Program-made: the position numbers and the translations under genes
Assembly (NCBI RefSeq): GCF_030818545.1
Contig: NZ_JAUTAH010000001.1
Span: forward strand, 191,001-255,000
DNA from: Brevundimonas sp. SORGH_AS_0993
GTDB taxonomy: Bacteria; Pseudomonadota; Alphaproteobacteria; Caulobacterales; Caulobacteraceae
Length of the DNA stretch: 64,000 bases
Direction: 5' to 3'
The notes under the pieces: model-generated
Database searches by the model: none
What the model was told of the DNA's origin: nothing
The model's input: only the letters and a program-made list of their open reading frames with translations
Part shown: in pieces, positions 52,627-60,973 of the stretch
Layout: each line of letters opens with the position of its first letter
Position numbering within the stretch: position 1 is the first letter of the stretch

Positions 52627-53352
52627 ATGATCGAGCCCCCGAAAGAGAATGTGGATCGGGCGCTGTGGCGCGCCGTGGCCGAAGCCGCGACGCAGTTCAC
52701 GCCGGTCACCGCCGCGCTCGCCCGCCTCTACCAAACCACGCACCCATCCCAGTTCCAGAAGGACGTCGAGCGGTGGCACGAAGTGGTGAGCGACACCGCC
52801 AACGATCATGAGGCGCGGCTGCAGACGCTGGAGGCCGCGCACCAGCCGAAGCTCAAGTTGTCGCCCGACGCGACGGCGCTGGCGCTTTGGCTCGCGGAGA
52901 CTTCGGCCTACGGCTTGGAGGATCCCATCGGTTTCGACGCTGTTTCAGCGGCCTTCCCGGAGGCCGCCAAGCGCGATCTTGAGGACGCCGCCGCCGAGCT
53001 CGCGTCATTCGGCCTGGTCAAAACGTCGGCCGCGTTCGGGCATCCCGTACGCCTCGTTCGCCCGCTGTCGAACCTGTTCGCGTTGTTCGATCCCCTCGTC
53101 AAAGGGGTGTCCCCGCAAGACGATGCAGCGATCTTGGCCGCCAAAGCTCTCGAGTTGGACAGCGGAAACGTGCCCGGCCTGATGGAAGCCCTCGGGTGGG
53201 ATGCGCGGCGGCTGAACCCGGCGCTCATGCTGCTCATGTCAGTGATCCCGGGGCCCATCAGCCAGGAGATCTCGAGGGATCTGGCGACGCGGTTCTTCGC
53301 GATGACGCCGGATACGCGGGTGGCGCTGAAGCGTCTGCGCTCCGAACCCTAA
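52627..53352 (+). CDS. Hypothetical protein paired with the Cas2/SinR-like gene
   Basis: A 241-aa, mostly helical protein. It begins MIEPPKENVDRALWRAVAEA and includes FQKDVERWHEVVSDTAN and a winged-helix-like part, with GFDAVSAAFPEAAKRDLEDA and ELASFGLVKTSAAFG. The last third (LMLLMSVIPGPISQEISRDL) is more hydrophobic. It follows the previous gene by 1 bp, so the two are surely cotranscribed. No family is recognised; it could be an antitoxin, a regulator or a defence partner. Confidence 0.6.
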   Translation: MIEPPKENVDRALWRAVAEAATQFTPVTAALARLYQTTHPSQFQKDVERWHEVVSDTANDHEARLQTLEAAHQPKLKLSPDATALALWLAETSAYGLEDPIGFDAVSAAFPEAAKRDLEDAAAELASFGLVKTSAAFGHPVRLVRPLSNLFALFDPLVKGVSPQDDAAILAAKALELDSGNVPGLMEALGWDARRLNPALMLLMSVIPGPISQEISRDLATRFFAMTPDTRVALKRLRSEP

Positions 53353-53541
53353 CGTTCACAGAGCAGCTTCGGCGAGAGCGTCTCCGCCCGGCTGGGGCGC
53401 CCTTCAGGGCGGCGGGCGAGCGGGCGCGGAGCGGACGCCGAGGGGAGGGCGGACAGCACCGGAGGCCTACGGGGCGAAGGGGATGACGGTCTAGGGCAGG
53501 ATAGGCTTTGCGCCGGCAATGTCTGACACACCCGCTCTCCC
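53353..53541. other. Candidate origin of transfer (oriT)
   Basis: The minus strand at 53505-53494 reads CCTATCCTGCCC. Its core TATCCTGC (53503-53496) fits the IncP/Ti nick consensus YATCCTG|Y exactly and matches the RP4 nick surroundings. The region also has an imperfect inverted repeat (GCGTCTCCGC near 53389 against GCGGAGCGGACGC near 53426) and lies directly upstream of the mobC-like and relaxase genes. The cut would fall between 53497 and 53496 on the minus strand, so transfer would start toward lower coordinates (ardC side). Confidence 0.65.
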
Positions 53542-54063
53542 ATGGACCGCCTTACCCTCCGCGTTTCGCCCGATCTGATCCGCCGGTTCGACGCCGCCGC
53601 GGCCCTCCAGGGCGGACGCTCGCGGCTTCTCCGGCGGCTCATGGACGGCGCGGCTCAGGCGGCTCTTCCCGCGCCGGAGGATGCACCGGTGGCGGTGCGG
53701 TCGGGCAAGCTGACCCTGCGTCTTGGCGAAGCGGACCTGCGTCTCCTGGAGCACGAGGCGGCCGCGGCAGGCCTGTCGCGAACCCAGTGGAGCGTGGCGC
53801 TCATCCGTCGGCGTCTGCACGATCGGCCGCAGTTCAGCCGGCCCGAGGCTCTGGCCCTGATCGAGGCGCGCCGCGAGCTCCGGCGGATCGGTGTGAACAT
53901 CAACCAGATCGCCCGCGCGCTGAACACGGCGGTGATGGAGGGCACGGTGCTGGATCTGGAGCTGGGGCAACTCGGCGCCTTTCAGGCCGAGATCTCGGCC
54001 TGGGTCGAGGCGCTCGGTGAGGCCTTCGAGGGTAATCTCGCCTATTGGACGCCGACGGCGTGA
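53542..54063 (+). CDS. MobC-like relaxosome accessory protein
   Basis: A 173-aa protein. The N-terminus looks like a ribbon-helix-helix (RLTLRVSPDLIRRFDAAAAL), a second similar segment follows (KLTLRLGEADLRLLEHEAAA), and the C-terminal part has the MobC hallmark RRELRRIGVNINQIARALN. Such proteins bind oriT and help the relaxase open it. The gene begins about 40 bp past the predicted nick core, and its stop overlaps the relaxase start (GTGA). Confidence 0.85.
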   Translation: MDRLTLRVSPDLIRRFDAAAALQGGRSRLLRRLMDGAAQAALPAPEDAPVAVRSGKLTLRLGEADLRLLEHEAAAAGLSRTQWSVALIRRRLHDRPQFSRPEALALIEARRELRRIGVNINQIARALNTAVMEGTVLDLELGQLGAFQAEISAWVEALGEAFEGNLAYWTPTA

Positions 54064-55055
54064 CCGACTTCCGGCCGTCGCGCGGGTTCGAGGAGGTGCT
54101 GCGTCCACCCGTCGAGATCCGACGCGCCCGGATCACGCCCGCGGTGCTGCGTCCGTCTAGCGGGGAGGGCGGCGATCCGTCCGCGCGGTTCGCGCGGGTG
54201 GCGCGCCGCGTACCCGAGGTGATGGTGAAGATCACCGGGCGGACGCGGGACGGCGCCCACCTGATGGCGCACCTGGACTACATCAGCCGCAACGGCGCCC
54301 TGGCGCTGGAAGGACTCGATGGAGAGCGGCTGGACGGCCGCGAGCCGATCCGTGACCTTGCACGCGACTGGGCCGAGGACTTCGCCCTCGAACCGGGACG
54401 CCGGCGGGACGCGTCGATCACCCTGTCGATCGTGCTGAGCATGCCGGCCGGGACCGACGCGGTCCGCCTGCACGACGCCGCGCGGGCGTTTGCGGCCGGG
54501 ACATTCGGCGAGCGCTTTCCCTATGTCTTCGCCCTGCATGATGAAGGCCGACATCCCCACGTCCATCTGACGGTGCGAAGGCTCGGACGGGATGGCGAGC
54601 GGCTGAACCCTCGAAAGGCGGACCTGCAGGTCTGGCGGGAAGGCTTCGCGCGCGCCCTTCGCGACCGGTCGATCGAGGCCGAGGCGACGCCGCGCCGGAC
54701 GCGGGGCGTGACCCGCAAGGCCGAGCGGACGCCGATCCGCAAGATGCGGGAGCGTTTCATGGCGGGGCGGGGAGCTCTGCCTGAGGTGCTCGCCGCCGGC
54801 TATCGGGCGGCGCTCACGCCGGGCGGTGGCGAAGCGCCCTGGCTTGGCGCGATCCGGACCCGTGAGCTGGCGATCCGGCGGGTCCTGGTGGCCGAAGCGG
54901 TGCGCCTGTCGCGATCGGAACGATCGCACGATCGCGCGCTTGCGGCCCTGGTGGAACGGTTCGTGCGGGACAGGCCGGCCCCGATGACGCGGGATGAGGA
55001 ACTCAGAGAGCGGCAGGGAAGACGACATCATGCCGATCGGACGCGGGACCGGTAG
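54060..55055 (+). CDS. Relaxase/mobilization nuclease (VirD2/MOBP-like)
   Basis: A 331-aa relaxase that should cut oriT and pilot the transferred strand. Motif I is likely in HLMAHLDYISRNG, with the candidate nucleophile Tyr. Motif III is ALHDEGRHPHVHLTVRR, with the histidine cluster that binds metal. The C-terminus is basic (RERQGRRHHADRTRDR), as in VirD2-type secretion signals. GTG 54060 overlaps the mobC-like stop. It is shorter than many relaxases of this group; a separate LPD7 protein is encoded at 57584-58186. Confidence 0.88.
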   Translation: MTDFRPSRGFEEVLRPPVEIRRARITPAVLRPSSGEGGDPSARFARVARRVPEVMVKITGRTRDGAHLMAHLDYISRNGALALEGLDGERLDGREPIRDLARDWAEDFALEPGRRRDASITLSIVLSMPAGTDAVRLHDAARAFAAGTFGERFPYVFALHDEGRHPHVHLTVRRLGRDGERLNPRKADLQVWREGFARALRDRSIEAEATPRRTRGVTRKAERTPIRKMRERFMAGRGALPEVLAAGYRAALTPGGGEAPWLGAIRTRELAIRRVLVAEAVRLSRSERSHDRALAALVERFVRDRPAPMTRDEELRERQGRRHHADRTRDR

Positions 55056-55084
55056 GGAGGCGGCAAGATCGTCGCATTTGCGGA

Positions 55085-55114
55085 GTGTCAGAAACTATCC
55101 TATATTTCTGACAC
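55085..55114 (+). promoter_or_regulatory. Perfect 10-bp inverted repeat, AbiEi-type operator
   Basis: GTGTCAGAAA and TTTCTGACAC are perfect inverted copies separated by 10 bp (CTATCCTATA), 11 bp before the ATG of the AbiEi-like gene. The spacer contains a -10-like TATCCTATA. AbiEi antitoxins are known to bind inverted repeats in their own promoter, so this is most likely the autoregulatory operator. Confidence 0.8.
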
Positions 55115-55124
55115 AGAGGTTTTG

Positions 55125-55718
55125 ATGCAAATACTCGCCGATCAAATCATGGAGCGCGCCTCGACGCTGCCGGAAGGCGCGCCGATCGTCGCCAAGTCGC
55201 TGCTGCACCTGGGCAGCCGCGCAGCGGTGGACCAGGCCCTGTCGCGGCTGGTTCGCCGGGGTCGGCTCCTGCGCGCCGGTCGGGGCGTCTACATGCGTCC
55301 GCTGGAAAGCCGCTTCGGCTCCCGCACACCGTCCGTCGAGAAGGTGGTGCGCGCCGTCAGCGAACAGCGCGGCGAGGTCGTCGCCTCCAATGGCGCGGCG
55401 GCGGCCAACGCCCTGGGCCTGACCACTCAGGTGCCGATCCGCTTGGTCTATCTGACCAACGGGAAGAGCCGCACCTTCAGCGTCGGTAAGCAGACGGTGG
55501 AGTTCCAGCACGCGCCCGCATGGCAGCTGCTCCTGGCCGATCGTCCCGCTGGCGAGGCGGTTCGCGCCCTGGCCTGGCTCGGGCCGGAGAAGGCCGGAAC
55601 CGCGCTCGAAACCCTGAAGCGCAAGCTGGGGCCTTCGGCGTTCAGGGAACTGGTCTCGGTCGGTCCGCGTCTGCCGACGTGGCTGGCGCGTTCGGTGAGC
55701 CAGGCGGCGCATGTCTGA
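55125..55718 (+). CDS. AbiEi / DUF6088-family antitoxin and autoregulator
   Basis: A 197-aa protein of the type IV AbiE toxin-antitoxin system. The N-terminal winged HTH is in LGSRAAVDQALSRLVRRGRL, followed by LRAGRGVYMRP. The C-terminal half has ASNGAAAANALGLTTQVPIR and LVYLTNGKSRTFSVGKQTVE, typical of AbiEi/DUF6088. It neutralises the AbiEii enzyme without direct binding and represses the operon. ATG 55125 is preferred over the TTG before it. It overlaps the toxin gene by 8 bp. Confidence 0.88.
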   Translation: MQILADQIMERASTLPEGAPIVAKSLLHLGSRAAVDQALSRLVRRGRLLRAGRGVYMRPLESRFGSRTPSVEKVVRAVSEQRGEVVASNGAAAANALGLTTQVPIRLVYLTNGKSRTFSVGKQTVEFQHAPAWQLLLADRPAGEAVRALAWLGPEKAGTALETLKRKLGPSAFRELVSVGPRLPTWLARSVSQAAHV

Positions 55719-56727
55719 CGTCTTCCTGCAGCTGTCCGCCGAGGACCGGATCGAGGCGCTTGCGGCGGCGGCGGCCGAGTCCGGCCGTCCCGCGCATTTG
55801 CTGGAGAAGGACGTCTGGGTCGTGTGGGCGCTTCGGGCCCTGTTCGAGGCGCCGCTGGGCGAGGCGCTGGTCTTCAAGGGCGGCACGTCTCTGTCCAAGG
55901 CCTATGACGTCATCCAGCGCTTCTCCGAAGACATCGACCTGACCTATGATATCCGCCGCCTCCTTCCGGACCTGGCCGACGCGCCCGAAGACCCCGTGCC
56001 GGAGACGCGCGCCGAGGAGCGGCGTTGGTCCCGCGACGTTCAGCGGCTGTTGCCGATCTGGGTCGAGGTCCAGGTCCGGCCGATGCTGGAGTCGCGCATG
56101 GCCGCCGACGGCCTCGCGGCCGAGGTCCGGATCGAGGGGGCCAAGGCCTTCGTGGACTACGCCCCGACCAGTACAGGCACAGGCTATGTTTCCCCCAGCG
56201 TGATGCTTGAATTCGGCGCGCGCGCGACCGGCGAGCCGAGCGCGCCGCGTTCGGTGCTCTGCGATGCGGCCGCCCATCTGCCGGGGGTGGAGTTCCCGAC
56301 GGCCACGCCGCGCGTGATGGCCGCCGAGCGGACCTTCTGGGAGAAGGCCACCGCCGCCCACGTCTATTGCGCCCAGGGCCGTTTGCGCGGGGACCGCTTC
56401 TCGCGTCACTGGTATGACCTGGCCCGCCTGGACGCCGCCGGTTTCGCCGGGACGGCGATCGCCGATCGCGCGGTGGCCGAGGCGGTCGCGCGGCACAAGA
56501 CGATGTTCTTCCGAGAGACCGCCGACGGGGCGGAGGTCGACTACGGTCGGGCGGTCGGGGGCGGCCTTCAGTTGAAGCCGGAAGCCGCGTCCCTGGAGGC
56601 CTTGGGCGAGGACTATCGCCGGATGGTCGAGGACGGTCTGCTCGAGGCGGACGCCGAACAGTTCGAGGACTTGATGGAGACCTGTGCGGATCTCGCCCGG
56701 CGCGCCAACGCCGCGGCGGCGGTCTGA
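55711..56727 (+). CDS. AbiEii/AbiGii-family nucleotidyltransferase toxin
   Basis: A 338-aa nucleotidyltransferase-like toxin. The active-site motif is LVFKGGTSLSKAYDVIQRFS followed by EDIDLTYD, that is GG-T-S with the D-x-D aspartates. AERTFWEKATAAHVY and the later RHWYDLARLD are also conserved in the family. These enzymes modify tRNA or other targets and halt growth, giving phage abortive infection or element stabilisation. It is coupled to the antitoxin upstream and a hypothetical gene 2 bp downstream. Confidence 0.9.
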   Translation: MSDVFLQLSAEDRIEALAAAAAESGRPAHLLEKDVWVVWALRALFEAPLGEALVFKGGTSLSKAYDVIQRFSEDIDLTYDIRRLLPDLADAPEDPVPETRAEERRWSRDVQRLLPIWVEVQVRPMLESRMAADGLAAEVRIEGAKAFVDYAPTSTGTGYVSPSVMLEFGARATGEPSAPRSVLCDAAAHLPGVEFPTATPRVMAAERTFWEKATAAHVYCAQGRLRGDRFSRHWYDLARLDAAGFAGTAIADRAVAEAVARHKTMFFRETADGAEVDYGRAVGGGLQLKPEAASLEALGEDYRRMVEDGLLEADAEQFEDLMETCADLARRANAAAAV

Positions 56728-56729
56728 CG

Positions 56730-57572
56730 ATGACCTACGCCGCCATCGAGCAGGAGGCGATCCTGCTGAAGGCGGTCTGGGACATGATCGACGACATGGT
56801 CAATCTGGAGATCTTCCAGTATCCGGTAACCTCCCGGCCGACCAATCTGGTGTTCGCGTCCGGCTCGCATAAGCGAGTCTTCGCAGTCCTTCTGGCCGAC
56901 TTTCTGGCCCAGCCGAAACCCTCGGCCCTGCCGTTCGCCTTCGCGCCATCCGGTCAGCCTCCGCGCGAAACCGACCGGACCTATCTCTTCTATCTCGAGG
57001 CCATCGGCCGCCAGCCGCAACTCGGTCCCGACCCCTCGGGGCTGGCGTCGGCGGCTTCAGCCTTCGCTGACTGGCTGAACGCCGAATGCCACTGCCCGGC
57101 CGTCTGGCTTTCCGAACTGGATCTGTCTCTCGACCTGCGGGTCTCGCGGATCTGGCTTCTGAAGGTGGTCGGCGACGCCAACAAGCACAATTTCTCGCGG
57201 CTGGACGCGCGGGTGAAACAGATCCGCAAGATGCTCGCCCGGCACGGCCATGACGTCGATGAGGGCAGGGTCTATCGCACCCTTCCGGACTTCCAGCACT
57301 GGTTCTACACGGACGTCTTTTCCTATCACGCCAGCACCATCGCGGAGTTCCTGGACCAGATCCGGCGAGCCCTGTTCGACTATCTGTCGCCGGAGTACGC
57401 GCGGGCCTGGCAGCGCGGCGATCGGTTCGACGGCGACTACAGCTTCGACGTCCCGACGGAGATTCGCGATCCCCTGGCGCTCGGGATGTACTGGGACCTG
57501 ATGAACCTGAAGCGGGGCGGCCTGGCGTTTCCGGCCTTCACGGTCTCGCCCTACCTGAAGAACCGGTTCTAG
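56730..57572 (+). CDS. Hypothetical protein, third gene of the AbiE cassette
   Basis: A 280-aa protein of no recognised family. It begins MTYAAIEQEAILLKAVWDMI and contains WLLKVVGDANKHNFSRLDAR, then a C-terminal FPAFTVSPYLKNRF. KHNF after a long helix slightly recalls HEPN-type sequences, but the motif is not convincing. It starts 2 bp after the toxin gene and is thus cotranscribed. Third genes of this kind occur next to some AbiE pairs; the role is unknown. It converges on the LPD7 gene. Confidence 0.65.
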   Translation: MTYAAIEQEAILLKAVWDMIDDMVNLEIFQYPVTSRPTNLVFASGSHKRVFAVLLADFLAQPKPSALPFAFAPSGQPPRETDRTYLFYLEAIGRQPQLGPDPSGLASAASAFADWLNAECHCPAVWLSELDLSLDLRVSRIWLLKVVGDANKHNFSRLDARVKQIRKMLARHGHDVDEGRVYRTLPDFQHWFYTDVFSYHASTIAEFLDQIRRALFDYLSPEYARAWQRGDRFDGDYSFDVPTEIRDPLALGMYWDLMNLKRGGLAFPAFTVSPYLKNRF

Positions 57573-57583
57573 ACAGGGCGCCG

Positions 57584-58186
57584 CTAACGCTGCCGCTCGC
57601 GTCCGCGCGCCGGTTTGCGTTCCGTCGGGCGTGGGCGGCCCGCGCGCGCCCAAGCGGCCTCGAGCAGGCGCGTCTGGATCGCGGCGTCAGGGACCAGGCG
57701 CGCCACCACGATGGCGGCCTTCGCCAAACGCTCGCCGAGCGCGTCGTGCGCCTTCGCGGCTTCGGCGTCTCGCCGGGGGGACAGACGGTCTAGGCCGGCG
57801 GCTTGGCGATCCCGCGCTCGCGGCCGGTGGCCCTGCACCTCGATTCCTAGGGCCTGGGCTTGGATCCAGACCTCGCGCCGGAAGGCCGGGTCGCCGGACA
57901 CCCGAATCCGCTCCCAGCCGCGGTGGCGGGCGATCTTGAGCATGTCGATGATCGCATCCGGATAGGCCTGGCTGGAGACGAGCGACTTCCCACGGTCGCG
58001 GAACATCGGCTCGGCCGCGCGATGATCGCGGAAGAAGCGCTCCGGCCGGCCGCGGAGGTCGCGCTCGACCAGATAGCGATCAAGCACCGCCTCTGGCACA
58101 TCGCCCTTGGCGGTCGAACGCCGCGACCCCGTCGGGCCCGGCGCGGGACCGAGGCGGTTGGACGGGGCGGGGTCGGGCGTCTTCAC
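57584..58186 (-). CDS. LPD7 domain protein (relaxase-associated)
   Basis: A 200-aa protein with one LPD7 (large polyvalent-protein associated) domain: RYLVERDLRGRPERFFRDHR, then DMLKIARHRGWERIRVSGDP and REVWIQAQALGIEVQGHRP. This domain is often fused to the C-terminus of relaxases; here it is a separate, last gene of the leftward T4SS operon. Its stop-proximal part is Arg-rich. It overlaps virD4 by 4 bp. It probably belongs to the relaxosome or coupling machinery, by association. Confidence 0.82.
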   Translation of the reverse strand: MKTPDPAPSNRLGPAPGPTGSRRSTAKGDVPEAVLDRYLVERDLRGRPERFFRDHRAAEPMFRDRGKSLVSSQAYPDAIIDMLKIARHRGWERIRVSGDPAFRREVWIQAQALGIEVQGHRPRARDRQAAGLDRLSPRRDAEAAKAHDALGERLAKAAIVVARLVPDAAIQTRLLEAAWARAGRPRPTERKPARGRERQR

Positions 58187-60000
58187 GGCTTCCGCTCCAG
58201 GACGGCCGTATCGACGACGCGGTTCAGCCAGGCGCCGACGACGTCTTCATCCGCGCCGGGCGGAGGCGGCGGCAGGCCTTCGGCGGCGAACGTGCGGGCG
58301 ATGACGTCGAAATCCATGGGATCCTCCTCCGGGACAGGGGGCGATGTCGGCGCGGAGACCGGAGCCAGGTCGGGGGCGGGCCGGAGCCGGCGCTGAAAGA
58401 CGCGCTCCCGGAAGTAGGCGATCTTCCGGCCCCGCACCGGCGGCAGGCCGGCCTTCAACACGATCAGGGCCGATTGCGGGAGCTGCATCAGCTCCTGGGG
58501 CAGCATCAGCGCCCGGCGCTGGTCGGAAACGGTCGTGCTGCGGCGACCGGCGCCCAGTCCCGTCGGCCGGCTGCGACTGCGGCCCTCTGTCGTATAGGCG
58601 CCGAGCCGATCGCTGAGTTCCTGGGCGATCTTGAGCTCCTTGGGCGCGAAGACGATCTCGACCCCGCAGTTGGTCATCACCTCCTCGGCCACGTCCGGGC
58701 CGTAGATGGCCCTCAGCTGGGACGGGCTCTGCAGCACCGCGAGCAGCCGCAGGCCGTAGCCGGCGACCCAGGCGAAGGCGTGGGCCAGCACCGGCGCGGG
58801 CCCGAGGCGGGCGAACTCGTCGAGCACGATCAGGGCGGTTCGGTCGGCGAGGCCGGGGAGGGCGCGGCTGTTCAGGTCCACCAGCTGCTGGAAGAGCAGC
58901 GCATAGAGCGGCTGAACCCGCAGCATGTTGTCCGGGGTGGCGCCCAGATAGAGGGTGAGGCGGCCGCCGCGCAGGTCGCGCAGATCGAAATCCGAGGCGG
59001 CGGTGGCGGCGTCGACCCGGGGATTGAGCCACAGCCCCATCCGGGTGGTGATCGACTGCCGCACCGACGCGAAGGTGTTCTCGCTGGAGCTGGTGAAGTC
59101 GGTGAGCGCCGCCACGACCGGACCAGGCAGGGGGCGACCTTCCCGGTCTCGCATCGCGACGATCCGGGGCAGTCGGGCGCGGGCGTCCCCGGCGGTCAAT
59201 TGGCGGAAGATTTCGCCCAGGGTGAAGGGCCGTTCGGGCGTGGCCGCGACGTAGCCGCCGACGCCGATGAATCCGGTTCGCGCCGCCTCCGCCCAGAAGG
59301 GATCGGCTCGGTCGTGGACCGGGAACAGCATCACCGCCATGCGCTGCAGCTCGTCCAGAACGGATACCGGGTCCGTGCGATCGACATGGCCGAGCGGATT
59401 GAACCGCGCCGTGCGGCCGTCCCGCGCCAGAGGATCGAACAGATGCACGGTCTGGCCGGCCTCGGCGCGATAGCCCGCCGTGGCGAGGAAGTTCTCGCGC
59501 TTGATGTCCAGCACGACCACGGAGTCCGGCCAGGCAAGGAGGTTGGGGATGACGACACCCACGCCCTTGCCGGTGCGGGTGGGGGCATAGAGCATGACGT
59601 GCTCGGGCCCGTCGGCGATGAGGAAGCCGCCGTCGGCACGCCCCAGGACGATGCCGCGGTCGGACCGCAGTCCCGCGCGTCGCTGTTCCGATCCCGAGGC
59701 CCAGCGGGCGGCGCCGTGCAGGGGTCGGCGCCGGGAGATCAGGGTCGCCGCGACGAGGATCCCTCCGAGGAGAGCCGAGACCGAGACCCCGACGGTCAGC
59801 CAGCGCCGCACCTCGGGATCCTGGCGATAGTACCAGAACCAGCCGGGGACGCGGGCGGGATCGATGGCGCCGGAGAACTGGCCCAGGCCGACGAGGGCGA
59901 TGAGGGCGGCGAGAACGGCCAGCAGGGTCACGGCGGCCAGGCTGCCGACGGCGACCGCCGCCGCCCTAGCGCCCGGGCTGGCGCTTGCGAACCGGGTCAT
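58183..60000 (-). CDS. virD4: VirD4/TraG-type conjugal coupling ATPase
   Basis: The type IV coupling protein brings the relaxase-DNA complex to the secretion channel. The 605-aa protein has two N-terminal membrane helices (about 15-42 and 68-88), then YAPTRTGKGVGVVIPNLL (Walker A) and ALIVLDEFARLG (Walker B), the latter followed by LLAVLQSPSQLRAIYG. The C-terminal 60 residues are Pro-rich and acidic. It overlaps virB11 by about 35 bp and ends in an overlap with the LPD7 gene. Confidence 0.94.
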   Translation of the reverse strand: MTRFASASPGARAAAVAVGSLAAVTLLAVLAALIALVGLGQFSGAIDPARVPGWFWYYRQDPEVRRWLTVGVSVSALLGGILVAATLISRRRPLHGAARWASGSEQRRAGLRSDRGIVLGRADGGFLIADGPEHVMLYAPTRTGKGVGVVIPNLLAWPDSVVVLDIKRENFLATAGYRAEAGQTVHLFDPLARDGRTARFNPLGHVDRTDPVSVLDELQRMAVMLFPVHDRADPFWAEAARTGFIGVGGYVAATPERPFTLGEIFRQLTAGDARARLPRIVAMRDREGRPLPGPVVAALTDFTSSSENTFASVRQSITTRMGLWLNPRVDAATAASDFDLRDLRGGRLTLYLGATPDNMLRVQPLYALLFQQLVDLNSRALPGLADRTALIVLDEFARLGPAPVLAHAFAWVAGYGLRLLAVLQSPSQLRAIYGPDVAEEVMTNCGVEIVFAPKELKIAQELSDRLGAYTTEGRSRSRPTGLGAGRRSTTVSDQRRALMLPQELMQLPQSALIVLKAGLPPVRGRKIAYFRERVFQRRLRPAPDLAPVSAPTSPPVPEEDPMDFDVIARTFAAEGLPPPPPGADEDVVGAWLNRVVDTAVLERKP

Positions 60001-60973
60001 GCCAGACCTCCGTCACGCGGAAGCGCCCATCGACCTTCTTCATCTGGATGACGACGTCGACGAGCAGATGCAGCAGGGCGCGAATGTCCTCGCGCGGCAG
60101 GTCGCGTCCGCCTTCGGATTCCCGCACCAGCAGGGTGAGCTGTTCGAAGGCCAGGGCGGCCGAATCCGCATGCACCGTGGTGATCGATCCCGGGTGCCCC
60201 GAGTTGACGTTGCGCAGATAGAAGAAGGCCGTGCCGTCGCGGAGCTCCTGCAGCAGGATGCGGTCCGGCCGCATGCGCAGGGCGCTTTCCAGAAGCTGTT
60301 TCGGGCCGATCCGGGCCAGGCCCTGACCGTCCTTGGAATAGACCAGATGGACGACGTTGCGATGCGGCACGACGAACTCGCGGGTGTCCTCGATGGTCAG
60401 CAGGCGCTCATGGTCCGGGATCAGCTCGATCAACCCCTTGGCCAGGGTCGTCTTGCCGGACCCCGTTGCGCCGGAGATCAGGATGTTGCGTCGGGCGCTG
60501 ACCGCTAGGGTCAGAAAGCCGGGCCAGTCGCCGGCCTGCCGCAGACGCACCAGTTCGGCGTCGATGAGATCTGTCGTCTCCGTCTGGGCGTCGGCGACCT
60601 CATCGAAGAGACCGGCCGCCGCGAACTCCTTCAATCCCAGACGTCGCCGCGACGGCTTTCTCAGGGTCAGGGACAGGCCGCCGTCCGCAGCCACGGGCGG
60701 CAGGACGATCTGGCAGCGCACGTCGCCGGGCAGGGTGGTCGAACAGATCGGCTGCTCGGGTCCGACGTCCTGACGGGTGTAGGCCGCGGCCGCCACCGCC
60801 AGGGTGCGCAGCCAGGCCTCGGTCAGTTCAGGCGCCTCGGTCCAGCGCCAGGCCCCGTCCGCCTCGACCCCGACCTCGCCGGGCCGGTTGATGACGACTT
60901 CGGTCACGGCGGACGGCTCGAGGAGCGGGCGAAGCGGCGCGAGGTAGTGGTCCAGAACGGAGGTGTCGTCCAT
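59966..60973 (-). CDS. virB11: VirB11 family T4SS ATPase
   Basis: A hexameric secretion ATPase at the base of the channel. The 335-aa protein has Walker A GATGSGKT (residues 168-175), the Asp box LLTIEDTREF, Walker B-like ALRMRPDRILLQELRD and the His box GHPGSITTVHAD. The N-terminal domain has VTEVVINRPGEVGVEADG. It overlaps virB10 by 1 bp and virD4 by about 35 bp, typical of this operon. Confidence 0.95.
   Translation of the reverse strand: MDDTSVLDHYLAPLRPLLEPSAVTEVVINRPGEVGVEADGAWRWTEAPELTEAWLRTLAVAAAAYTRQDVGPEQPICSTTLPGDVRCQIVLPPVAADGGLSLTLRKPSRRRLGLKEFAAAGLFDEVADAQTETTDLIDAELVRLRQAGDWPGFLTLAVSARRNILISGATGSGKTTLAKGLIELIPDHERLLTIEDTREFVVPHRNVVHLVYSKDGQGLARIGPKQLLESALRMRPDRILLQELRDGTAFFYLRNVNSGHPGSITTVHADSAALAFEQLTLLVRESEGGRDLPREDIRALLHLLVDVVIQMKKVDGRFRVTEVWHDPVRKRQPGR

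Noticed and set aside
52242..53352. CRISPR-Cas adaptation locus
   Set aside because: No repeat array and no cas1 anywhere in the window; the similarity is only to the Cas2 fold.
58474..60051. 525-codon plus-strand open frame over virD4
   Set aside because: Antisense to virD4, with Walker motifs readable on the minus strand; no motif in the plus-strand translation.
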